Source: JBPCOI01 sp051000395
Lineage (GTDB): Bacteria; Actinomycetota; Actinomycetes; Mycobacteriales; Jatrophihabitantaceae
Assembly (NCBI GenBank): GCA_051000395.1
Contig: JBPCOI010000095.1
Coordinates: 1-12,278 of the forward strand
DNA length: 12,278 nucleotides
Direction: 5' to 3'
Shown here: positions 6,632 to 12,278 of the stretch, one piece after another
Layout: every line of letters starts with the position of its first letter
How positions within the stretch are numbered: the stretch's first letter is position 1
Translations under genes and position numbers: made by a program
The notes under the pieces: model-generated
The model's input: only the letters and a program-made list of their open reading frames with translations
What the model was told of the DNA's origin: nothing
The model's database searches: none

Positions 6632-7052
6632 CGTCGCCTCCAACCGGTTCCGGCGTCACTGCACGTGGTCCTCGCCCCGCAGCGGTCGGGTCACCGACCG
6701 CCGGCAGACTCTCGCGATCGACGCCGCGGTGAGTCTGCTGCGTACGCGGCTGTGTGGCTTCTCTGCGGTGTTTGGTCAACTTCTGGACCTCGCCGGTCGT
6801 CAGCTCGCACAGATCCGCGACCTCGCTCGTCGTCAGGCCCTCGCCCGACAGGTCAATCAGCCCGTCCGCCATCGCTTCCTCGGCCGCCGCCGCCGCCTGC
6901 AGCGCCCGATCCCGCTCCTGTACACCGGTGAAGACCGCTGCTGTCCAGTCCTCGATCCGGTCGTTGCGCTCCTTGGTCTGTGCCTCCAGCGCGATCCGAC
7001 GCTCCCGCGCCTTCTGCCGCGCCGTCTGTCCAGCCTTCGCCGTGCTCGCCAT
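6624..7052 (-). CDS. Small basic/coiled protein with C-terminal HTH-like segment
   Basis: 142 residues from ATG 7052. This start is preferred over ATG 7064 because GGAG lies six bases before it. The N-terminus (MASTAKAGQTARQKARERR and on to about residue 35) is strongly basic and helical. An Ala/Glu-rich helix follows, then LTTSEVADLCELTTGEVQKLTKH (about 74-97), which has the helix-turn-helix cadence of a sigma-region-4 or MerR-like DNA-binding unit. A Pro/Arg-rich tail completes it. I believe similar short ORFs occur in actinobacterial integrative elements, but no function is known to me. It is the first gene of the minus-strand block (7052 to 4121), and every following gene overlaps its predecessor, so one transcript is likely. 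It could be the DNA-binding regulator or a nucleoprotein component of the element. Confidence 0.65.
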   Translation of the reverse strand: MASTAKAGQTARQKARERRIALEAQTKERNDRIEDWTAAVFTGVQERDRALQAAAAAEEAMADGLIDLSGEGLTTSEVADLCELTTGEVQKLTKHRREATQPRTQQTHRGVDRESLPAVGDPTAAGRGPRAVTPEPVGGDDA

Positions 7053-7362
7053 TGCCAACTCCATCCGTTCTCGACAGCTCGATCACCACCTGAAGGTGAC
7101 TCGCCCCCGCCAAACGGACATCGCTGGCCCAAATTCTTCGATCCCACACCACACCCCCGGCGCTACAGCGCCGCAGCAGCAGTGTCGGTTCTCGTTGAGG
7201 TTGACCCAGCGAACCGCCGGCAGGCCAGCGATGGCCGACTTGAGTGGCGCGACCGGCCCGCGATGTTGCCATCCGACGTGGCCATGTCCGGATCCTGGGT
7301 GGCTCGTCCACTCGAAGGCTGCGACCGTCACGTTGTCGAGCACATGCGAACTCGGGCGCGAT
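7053..7362. other. Region upstream of the minus-strand block; presumed promoter region
   Basis: 310 bases between the block's first gene and the end of the kinase-like gene. A minus-strand frame is open across most of it (VTVAAFEWTSHPGSGHG, AIAGLPAVRWVNLNEN) and looks somewhat protein-like. I find no clear start or family, and it runs into the kinase's antisense or other-frame sequence. The stretch 7083-7099 is a TCACC/GGTGA inverted repeat about 30 bases before the ATG, a possible operator. No -10/-35 pair is convincing. Confidence 0.4.
7158..7173. repeat. Short hairpin CGGCGC-TACA-GCGCCG
   Basis: Perfect 6-bp stem with a four-base loop in the gap upstream of the minus-strand block and downstream of the kinase-like gene. 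It is too short and lacks a T-tract on either strand. It might be a weak terminator for the kinase-like gene or be chance in GC-rich DNA. Confidence 0.3.
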
Positions 7363-7893
7363 TCACACCCTTGCGGGCCATCGCTGCTGCATCCACTCCG
7401 CCCATGAACCGAACTCGGCCGGCGGCGTGTCGATCGGCTCAGAGCCGTCCATCTCGCCCGAAGAGGGCACGTCAAACGACTCTGCCCAGATCACCATCTC
7501 CTCGTCGGACATAGCCCAGGTCGAATCAGGTTCCGAGGCGAGCCGGCTGTCGTGACGTCGTCGCTGTTCCTTCAGGGTGATCGGGGCGTACCACAACGCA
7601 ACGGTCGCGCCGGCTTGGTCACCGACGTACCGGAGTGCCGACCGTTCGTCACGGCTCCACAGCCCGAAATCGAGTGCGACGTTGATGCCGAGGCGCAGCG
7701 TGCGCATCGCGATCGCGACGAGCCGGCCTTCGATGACATCGCTGGCCGATAAGGGGTTCTGCGTGCCATAGAGCGCCTTCATCCACTCGTCTTTGGTCAG
7801 TCGAAGCGCGTCGTGCTCGACCTCAAACTTACGTGCTGCGGTTGTCTTACCGCATCCGGGCAGGCCGACCGTCAGCAACAAGGTCGGCCCCAT
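7363..7893 (-). CDS. AAA_33-type P-loop ATP-binding protein (kinase-like)
   Basis: 176 residues. The Walker A motif is GLPGCGKTT (residues 10-18), followed by a KDEW motif at 34-37. LDFGLWSRDERSALR carries the Asp/Arg pair typical of the Walker B and substrate region. The ALWYAPITLKEQRRRH segment resembles the arginine-bearing lid of small nucleoside- or aminoglycoside-kinase-like proteins (AAA_33/zeta-type fold). The substrate cannot be deduced. Such proteins are often annotated only as ATP-binding proteins, and zeta-like toxins share the fold, but no epsilon-like antitoxin lies next to it. The ATG at 7893 is forced, because an in-frame TGA lies 12 bases upstream. The Shine-Dalgarno match is poor. 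The length is normal for the family and the reading frame is intact. It is transcribed toward the minus-strand block but separated by about 310 bases, so it is probably independent. Confidence 0.82.
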   Translation of the reverse strand: MGPTLLLTVGLPGCGKTTAARKFEVEHDALRLTKDEWMKALYGTQNPLSASDVIEGRLVAIAMRTLRLGINVALDFGLWSRDERSALRYVGDQAGATVALWYAPITLKEQRRRHDSRLASEPDSTWAMSDEEMVIWAESFDVPSSGEMDGSEPIDTPPAEFGSWAEWMQQRWPARV

Positions 7894-8081
7894 AGCGATC
7901 CATCATCACACGCGTCACCAGTAGTTTTGCTCGCGGGGATACAGCCGCTGCGTTGCCGTCATTGATCTGGCCCATTGCACCGTGCGGGCTCATTGTCGCC
8001 GTCGCCTCGCTCGGCGGCGTAACCCGAGCGGACCACCGGCAACCGAGCGCCCAGCGAAGCAGGCCGGCTAATTTCAGCGGC

Positions 8082-8122
8082 AACTGGCCAAGTGCCCGCC
8101 GGTCCGAATGGGAACTGGCCAA
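8082..8122. repeat. Two copies of AACTGGCCAA, 31 bases apart
   Basis: AACTGGCCAA occurs at 8082-8091 and 8113-8122. Its core TGGCCA is a palindrome, so the pair could be a tandem protein-binding site with three helical turns between copies. Confidence 0.5.
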
Positions 8123-8151
8123 CGACGCCGGGAAACGACAAGAGCGGTGGA

Positions 8152-8168
8152 CGGGTCCTCTGGACCCG
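8152..8168. repeat. Hairpin CGGGTCC-TCT-GGACCCG
   Basis: Perfect 7-bp stem with a three-base loop. No T-tract follows on either strand, and no gene ends next to it. Function unknown. Confidence 0.45.
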
Positions 8169-8212
8169 CGCAGAAATTCGGCCGAGATTTCGGCCTCCAG
8201 TGCTCCTCGTAC

Positions 8213-8267
8213 GCAACTTTGATCCGAACAACGAAGCTTTGCTCGCAGCTTTGACCTGAACAACGCA
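8213..8267. repeat. Imperfect tandem repeat, two units 32 bases apart
   Basis: GCAACTTTGATCCGAACAAC (8213-8232) recurs as GCAGCTTTGACCTGAACAAC (8245-8264), with the next bases also similar. About 19 of 23 bases match over the aligned units. On the minus strand the unit reads TTGTTC-x-G-x-TCAAAG. The spacing suits an array of binding sites or a fragment of a dispersed noncoding repeat. Confidence 0.6.
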
Positions 8268-8299
8268 GTGTTCGCGCGAACACGACATTTACTCCACTC

Positions 8300-8387
8300 C
8301 CTGTCACAACTTACCTACCCGAGCAGAGTCCCACACACCTCTTGCACTAGCGGCATTTCCGCCGCCTTTTCACGGAAATGTGACAGG
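8300..8387. repeat. Nested inverted repeats, candidate recombination or regulatory site
   Basis: CCTGTCACA (8300-8308) is the exact reverse complement of TGTGACAGG (8379-8387). Inside this pair, CATTTCCG (8354-8361) is the exact reverse complement of CGGAAATG (8373-8380), with an 11-base loop. The right arms of the two pairs are fused, and TGACAGG recurs at 8495-8501, just before the recombinase start. Paired arms with a short spacer are what tyrosine-recombinase core and arm sites look like; that role is inference from position. Confidence 0.55.
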
Positions 8388-8511
8388 TGAGCCGTGCTGG
8401 AGGCGCGTATCGGATGTCGTCTCGATGCGCGTCACCCCTGCCATCGGGGCGAGATCCACGCTGCTACGGTAACCCGACATTGTCGCTTCTACATTGACAG
8501 GGTGGTGTGGG

Positions 8512-9654
8512 TTGTCGGGCAAGGTTCCGGGCTCTGCTGGTCTCGTTCTGGTCGAGGGAGTCGTCCATCTGGACGAGCCGGCGGCGGTGTTCGCAGCGAT
8601 GGTCGAGGGCTGGGAACGGCAACAGCGGTCCCGGATGTTGGGCGAGGCGACGATCGGTGCGCGCACCGCGTTGCTGCGCCGGTTCGCCGATTTCGCCGAG
8701 TCGTATCCGTGGTCGTGGACGCCCGGCGATGTCGAGGACTTCACCATTTCGCTCACTTCCGGCGGTTCGCGGCTGGCGCCGTCGACGATCCGCGGCTACC
8801 ACCTGACGCTGCGGATGTTCTGCGATTACGTGACCGACGCCCGCTACGAGTGGCCGCGTCAGTGCCGTGACCGGTTCGGCCAGGTGCCGTCGCAGGTGTG
8901 TCATGAGTGGAACACCGTCGCGCATCTGACCGAGTACGAAGGGCGCCCGGAGCGGCGCCCGTTGACCTACGACGAGCTGCAAACCCTGTTCGACTATCTC
9001 GACGCGAGGGTTGATCAGGTCGCCGGATCGGGTCGCAAGGGTGCGCTCGCTGCGATGCGGGACGCGCAGATGATCAAGACCTGTTACGCGTTCGGGCTGC
9101 GCCGCAATGAGCTCTGTCGACTCGACATCGCGGACCTGCGGCCAAACCCGCACGTGCGCGACTGGGGCACCTACGGATCGCTGCACGTGCGCTACGGCAA
9201 GGCCATCCGCGGCGGCGTCCCTCGCCGGCGGACGGTGCTGGTGGTGCCGGAGTTCGACTGGGTGATCGGCGGGATGCGGCAGTGGGTCGAGCAAGCCCGG
9301 CCCATCATCAACGGCGCCGACCACCCCGCGCTCTGGCTCACCGAACGCCTGTCCCGGGTCAGCGTGAAGCACCTGGACAAGCGCTTCGCGCGGCTGCGCA
9401 CCGACGCCGGGTTGCCGCCGGAGCTGACGCTGCACTGCCTGCGCCACTCCTACGTCACGCACCTGATCGAGTTCGGCTACCCCGAGCGGTTCGTGCAAGA
9501 ACAGGTCGGTCACGCCTACTCGGCGACCACCGCGATCTACACCTCGGTCAGCAACGACTTCAAGAACAAGACCTTGCGCGCCGCACTGGACCGCGTCTAT
9601 GAACCGCGGTCCGTGGCCCCGCAGCAGGCGCCGACGAATAGAGCTGGCGAGTGA
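8512..9654 (+). CDS. Tyrosine recombinase/integrase (first gene of a recombinase cassette)
   Basis: 380 residues from TTG 8512. This start is chosen because AGGGTGG lies 5' of it; TTG 8494 in the same frame is the alternative. An N-terminal SAM-like core-binding domain (about 30-110; RTALLRRFADFAESYPW, LAPSTIRGYHLTLRMFCDYV) precedes the catalytic domain. The residues expected of the family are all present: R197 in FGLRRNELCRL, a candidate Lys in VRYGKAIRGG, H308 and R311 in LTLHCLRHSYVTHL, H334 in VGHAYSATTAIY and nucleophile Y343. It should cut and rejoin DNA through a 3'-phosphotyrosine. Its stop overlaps the GTG of the next gene as GTGA. The two partners encoded downstream suggest it works in a multiprotein transposition or integration complex rather than alone. 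A long open frame antisense to it is a codon-bias shadow. Confidence 0.92.
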   Translation: MSGKVPGSAGLVLVEGVVHLDEPAAVFAAMVEGWERQQRSRMLGEATIGARTALLRRFADFAESYPWSWTPGDVEDFTISLTSGGSRLAPSTIRGYHLTLRMFCDYVTDARYEWPRQCRDRFGQVPSQVCHEWNTVAHLTEYEGRPERRPLTYDELQTLFDYLDARVDQVAGSGRKGALAAMRDAQMIKTCYAFGLRRNELCRLDIADLRPNPHVRDWGTYGSLHVRYGKAIRGGVPRRRTVLVVPEFDWVIGGMRQWVEQARPIINGADHPALWLTERLSRVSVKHLDKRFARLRTDAGLPPELTLHCLRHSYVTHLIEFGYPERFVQEQVGHAYSATTAIYTSVSNDFKNKTLRAALDRVYEPRSVAPQQAPTNRAGE

Positions 9655-9995
9655 CTCGCCGGATGGTGATGCGCTGGCACCTGCGCCAAGTGATGGCCTC
9701 CCGCGGCATCTTCCAGACCAGCGAACTCGTCCCACTGCTCGCCGAGCGTGGTGTTCACCTGACGCGCCAGCACGTCCACAAGCTCGTGACGACTGCGCCG
9801 CAGCGCATCAACACCGACCTGCTCGCCGCCCTCTGCGACATCCTCGACTGCGACCCCAACGACCTGCTCGAACCCGTGGCCGAACAAGCCGAGCAGGCCA
9901 AGACCGGCACCGGCGACAACCCGAAGGAGGGCCTCGGCATCGGCGAACTGCGACCGATCCGCACCACGATCCGACGCCCGCACGATGAGCAGTGA
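9651..9995 (+). CDS. Cro/C1-type HTH protein of the recombinase cassette
   Basis: 114 residues. The middle (about 9-72) reads as a five-helix XRE-type domain: RWHLRQVMASRGIFQTSELVPLLAERG, then the recognition region LTRQHVHKLVTT, then INTDLLAALCDILDCDPNDLLEP. This is the usual Cro/C1 (HTH_26-like) ending. A charged linker and a basic tail (RPIRTTIRRPH) follow. GTG at 9651 is chosen because GTGA overlaps the recombinase stop; ATG 9663 is an in-frame alternative. At the other end, GTGA again overlaps the start of the third gene. Being translated between two recombinase-like genes suggests it is a DNA-binding partner or directionality factor of the cassette, or its repressor. The sequence alone cannot decide. 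Confidence 0.88.
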   Translation: MTRRMVMRWHLRQVMASRGIFQTSELVPLLAERGVHLTRQHVHKLVTTAPQRINTDLLAALCDILDCDPNDLLEPVAEQAEQAKTGTGDNPKEGLGIGELRPIRTTIRRPHDEQ

Positions 9996-11452
9996 GCGCC
10001 CCGACGACACGATCAACGACGATCTGCGGGCACTGCCACGAGGTCCGGCCATGCTCGCGGAGCATCCTCGATGAGCTGGTCTGCCAACGCTGCATGCTGC
10101 GTTTCCGCCGCGCACCGAAGCCCTGTCCCGGCTGCGGCGAGACGAGGGTGCTCGCCTTCTACGACGACCAGCTGCGGCCGTCGTGCGCGCGTTGCGCCGG
10201 CCATGAATCCGTCTACGGCTGCGAGGACTGCGGCCGCGAGGACAACCCGTTCGGCCGCCGCTGCGGCACCTGCGAGCTGCGCCGCCGGCTCGCCGATCTG
10301 CTCGCCGACACCACCGGCGGCATCCACCCCCAGCTGCGGCCGGTGTTCGACGCGCTGATGGCCGCGCCACGCCCGCAGAGCGTGCTCTACTGGCTCACCC
10401 GCTCCTCCAGCCGACCCGACCTGCTGCGCGCGATGGCCTGCGGCGACATGGCGATCTCACACGCCGCGTTCGACCCGCTGCCGCCCGACCGAGCAGTGAT
10501 CTATGTCCGCGACCTGCTCGCGGCCGTTGAGGTGCTGCCGCCCTATGACGCATCCGTCGAGCGCGTCACCCCCTGGCTGCGCGACCTGCTCGCCACTCTG
10601 CCGAAGCAGCAGGCCGACCTAATCGGCCGCTTCGCCCGCTGGCAACTGCTGCGCCGACTCCGACTGCTCGAGGACCGCGGCAAGGTCACCCGCGGCAGCG
10701 TCCAACACGCCCGCGGCGCCGTCCTCGCCACTGCCCGCTTCCTGCGGTGGCTCGACGATCAGCACGTCCCGCCGGCAATGGCTGGCCAGCCTCAACTCGA
10801 TCGCTACCTCGTTCAGTACCCAGGACGCGGCGCCAGCCTGAACACGTTCCTCGACTGGACAAGCCACACCCGGCTCACCGCGCCGCTTCGCATTCCCGTC
10901 CCGGATCACCCACTGCCCCATGTCGCCCTCGGCGACGAGCAACGCTGGCGTCACGTCGAACGTCTCCTGCACGACGACTCCGTCGAGCGTCACGTCCGGG
11001 TCGCCGGGCTGTTCATCCTGCTCTTCGCCCAACCCCTGTCGCGGATCTGCCGCATGACCCACGAGCAGATCGCCAGCGAGGACGGTCTCGTCACGGTCAC
11101 CTTCGACACCGAACCCATCGAGATGCCCGACCCGCTCGACCGGCTTGTGCTCGACCAGCACGCACACGCGACCAGTGACCGCTACGCAACCCACCGCAGC
11201 AGCTGGCTGTTCCCTGGCCGCCACGCTGGCCGACCGCTCGCGACGGAAAACTTCCGCTCACGGCTCGTCGCACTCGGCATCGCGCCGAACCAGGCCCGCA
11301 AGGCCGCCATGGTCCAGCTCGCCGCCGAGATGCCAGCACCCGTGCTCGCCGATCTCCTCGGGCTCGCGCCAGCGACTGCGTCGCGCTGGGCGAAGCTCGC
11401 CGCCCGCGACTGGAGCCAGTACGCCGCGATGCGCCGCAATGAGTCGAGATGA
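9992..11452 (+). CDS. Zinc-ribbon protein with degenerate tyrosine-recombinase-like C-terminus
   Basis: 486 residues from GTG 9992 (GTGA overlap with the HTH gene). The N-terminal ~95 residues hold six CxxC motifs (C12/15, C31/34, C45/48, C65/68, C77/80, C91/94), giving three probable four-Cys zinc ribbons. A helical region follows (about 170-310), including a core-binding-like segment RGAVLATARFLRWLDDQHVPP. The C-terminal third has the recombinase outline HVRVAGLFILLFAQPLSRICRMT, then SWLFPGRHAGRPLATENFRSRL. Where the HxxR...H/W...Y motifs should be, it reads NQARKAAMVQLAAEM and VLADLLGLAPATASRWAKLA, ending DWSQYAAMRR. The His and the HxLR arginine context are missing; Y477 is the only candidate tyrosine. 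It is probably a noncatalytic DNA-binding partner of the first recombinase. Related actinobacterial proteins are often annotated as XerD-like site-specific integrases. Confidence 0.82.
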   Translation: MSAPTTRSTTICGHCHEVRPCSRSILDELVCQRCMLRFRRAPKPCPGCGETRVLAFYDDQLRPSCARCAGHESVYGCEDCGREDNPFGRRCGTCELRRRLADLLADTTGGIHPQLRPVFDALMAAPRPQSVLYWLTRSSSRPDLLRAMACGDMAISHAAFDPLPPDRAVIYVRDLLAAVEVLPPYDASVERVTPWLRDLLATLPKQQADLIGRFARWQLLRRLRLLEDRGKVTRGSVQHARGAVLATARFLRWLDDQHVPPAMAGQPQLDRYLVQYPGRGASLNTFLDWTSHTRLTAPLRIPVPDHPLPHVALGDEQRWRHVERLLHDDSVERHVRVAGLFILLFAQPLSRICRMTHEQIASEDGLVTVTFDTEPIEMPDPLDRLVLDQHAHATSDRYATHRSSWLFPGRHAGRPLATENFRSRLVALGIAPNQARKAAMVQLAAEMPAPVLADLLGLAPATASRWAKLAARDWSQYAAMRRNESR

Positions 11453-11479
11453 GCGACCAGGTGCCAGGCCCGAGTTCTC

Positions 11480-11505
11480 TCGCTCACAGCCAAGGCTTCG
11501 AGCGA
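11480..11505. terminator. Hairpin between convergent genes, possible bidirectional terminator
   Basis: TCGCTC (11480-11485) pairs with GAGCGA (11500-11505). Inside, AGCC (11488-11491) pairs with GGCT (11494-11497) around a two-base loop, with 2x2 unpaired bases between the stems. It sits in the 67-base gap between the end of the zinc-ribbon gene (+) and the end of the methyltransferase gene (-). There is no T-tract, which is common for actinobacterial terminators. Confidence 0.5.
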
Positions 11506-11519
11506 TGGTCGTCGCGCAA

Positions 11520-12167
11520 CTACAACGGCCGGTGGATGACGAACAGCACATACCCATAGGTCAACCCGGTGGCATCCGGATGCTCGACCAGCCAGGCGTC
11601 GGCCAGCGATGCGGGGAACTCAAGCCGCAGGACCGCTTCGAGGTCGGCGCAGGAACTGAATTGCCACGATGAACGCACCTCAGAGCGTGAAGCACCGCGT
11701 TCGGCCCACCATGAGTCCGTAACGTCGGCGCGACCTTGAGGGGCGGCCCACGGTGATGCCTTCAGCAGATTCGCAAACTCGCCCCATCGGTGATCGTTGT
11801 CGATCACGACCAGCGAACCTCCCGGCCGCAACACGCGAAGAACCTCCTCCAGTCCAGCGTCGCAGCCGGGCGGAAAGAAGTACGCGAAGCGCGCGTGCAC
11901 CACGTCAATGCAGGCATCCGGCAGCGGAATGTGCTCGGCCGACCCCCGCAACACCCTGGCGCGTGGATCACGATGCGCAGCAACGGTCAACAGGGTCGCG
12001 TCGGGCTCAACGCCGGTGACCGTCGCAGCATTCACAGCATAATCGGGCAGCCAATACCCAGTCCCACAACCTAGATCTAGAAGATCACGGTCCTGCCACG
12101 GCGCGGCAGCCATCAAGGCCGCCCTCAGCGCCTCCTCGTGGTCGATAGCCGCGTTAGGGCTCTCCAC
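11520..12167 (-). CDS. Class I SAM-dependent methyltransferase
   Basis: 215 residues. Motif I DLGCGTGYW (31-39) binds the SAM methionine and carboxyl end. GVEPD with E54 should bind the ribose hydroxyls. GSAEHIPLPDACIDVVHARFAYFF is the motif II/III region. EVLRVLRPGGSLVVIDND is the usual motif IV-VI strand of the Methyltransf_11 (UbiE/COQ5-like) group. The substrate cannot be told. The start GTG 12167 is supported by GGAGG eight bases upstream, and an in-frame TAA immediately precedes the GTG, so no longer N-terminus is possible. Motif I begins at residue 31, slightly early for the family, so a short N-terminal loss cannot be excluded. It converges with the recombinase cassette and probably belongs to the resident chromosome or to cargo. 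Confidence 0.9.
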   Translation of the reverse strand: MESPNAAIDHEEALRAALMAAAPWQDRDLLDLGCGTGYWLPDYAVNAATVTGVEPDATLLTVAAHRDPRARVLRGSAEHIPLPDACIDVVHARFAYFFPPGCDAGLEEVLRVLRPGGSLVVIDNDHRWGEFANLLKASPWAAPQGRADVTDSWWAERGASRSEVRSSWQFSSCADLEAVLRLEFPASLADAWLVEHPDATGLTYGYVLFVIHRPL

Positions 12168-12278
12168 TTAGCCGGCCTCCGGCTGGTGGGAACGTCGCCA
12201 GGGCCGGTCGGCGCGGGGCCGGTCGATGCTGGGCGGGTGGCCGGTGGCGCCGGGTGGTCGCGGAGGCAGGGAACGCGG
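12168..12278. other. Right edge, no gene seen
   Basis: Very G-rich plus strand with two copies of GGGCCGGTCG-like sequence about 17 bases apart. It holds the methyltransferase ribosome binding site (GGAGG on the minus strand, 12176-12180). Nothing else can be supported. Confidence 0.4.

Larger units (their letters stand above)
7894..8511. other. Repeat-rich intergenic region 5' of the recombinase cassette
   Basis: About 620 bases between two divergent genes. Open frames in it have no recognisable protein features. It contains a 10-base direct repeat (8082-8122), a 7-bp hairpin (8152-8168), a 32-base-spaced imperfect tandem repeat (8213-8267) and nested inverted repeats (8300-8387). The base composition at 8280-8380 is lower in GC than the genes around it. 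It should hold the promoters of both flanking genes and, possibly, the left recombination end of the recombinase cassette. Confidence 0.6.

Noticed and set aside
7083..7475. Minus-strand open frame with somewhat protein-like text (VTVAAFEWTSHPGSGHG)
   Set aside because: It starts inside the kinase-like gene in another frame, has no ribosome binding site and matches no family I know. It may be a gene remnant but cannot be supported.
8213..8267. CRISPR-like repeats
   Set aside because: Only two imperfect copies separated by about 9 bases, with no spacer-length intervals and no cas genes.
8494..8499. TTGACA as a -35 promoter box for the recombinase
   Set aside because: No -10-like hexamer occurs at the proper distance, and the site lies at or inside the possible start of the coding region.
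8464..9735. 423-codon open frame on the minus strand across the recombinase gene
   Set aside because: It is antisense to a gene with complete catalytic motifs. It is rich in Arg/Gly/His/Val with no domain pattern, a typical shadow of GC-rich codon use.
10619..11224. 201-codon minus-strand open frame inside the zinc-ribbon gene
   Set aside because: Lies within a coherent 486-codon gene on the other strand and shows no protein family features.
1..12278. tRNA or rRNA genes
   Set aside because: No cloverleaf-like stretch with a conserved T-loop and no rRNA signature seen while reading both strands. A tRNA attachment site for the mobile blocks was looked for and not found.

Overview
The base composition is GC-rich throughout, codons end mostly in G or C, and starts are a mix of ATG, GTG and TTG. 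Together with the gene families seen, this points to a high-GC actinomycete. A Pseudonocardiales-type host is plausible but cannot be proven from this window. It looks like a chromosomal catabolic locus eroded and surrounded by mobile DNA.

Layout. (1) Bases 144-2726 (+) carry the lower meta-cleavage module in its classical order: 2-keto-4-pentenoate hydratase (truncated, several frameshifts), acylating acetaldehyde dehydrogenase (one frameshift) and an intact 4-hydroxy-2-oxovalerate aldolase. The three enzymes normally turn 2-hydroxypenta-2,4-dienoate-type intermediates into pyruvate and an acyl-CoA. Here only the aldolase reads through cleanly. (2) Bases 2725-3647 are a complete-looking IS5-family element with perfect terminal inverted repeats, inserted exactly in the aldolase stop codon. 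Its transposase is split between two frames. (3) Bases 3926-4120 hold the first ~60 codons of a DinB/DUF664-type gene, cut off where the next block begins. (4) Bases 7052 down to 4121 (-) form a tightly overlapping five-gene block: a small basic/coiled protein, a protein interrupted by an in-frame amber codon, a 533-residue protein of unknown function, a probable toxin and a ribbon-helix-helix antitoxin. It looks like an accessory module of an integrative or mobilizable element. (5) Bases 7363-7893 (-) encode a P-loop kinase-like protein. (6) Bases 7894-8511 contain no gene but several direct and inverted repeats. (7) Bases 8512-11452 (+) carry a three-gene recombinase cassette with GTGA overlaps: a catalytically complete tyrosine recombinase, a small Cro/C1-type HTH protein, and a protein with six CxxC motifs whose C-terminus looks like a tyrosine recombinase that has lost its catalytic residues. 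(8) A convergent SAM-dependent methyltransferase lies at 11520-12167 (-).

The most interesting material is the recombinase trio with its repeat-rich 5' flank, and the minus-strand block that couples unknown proteins to a toxin-antitoxin pair. Several frameshifts sit in short homopolymer runs, so sequencing or assembly error must be separated from real gene decay before the catabolic operon is called dead. All family assignments come from reading motifs by eye; no database search was possible.
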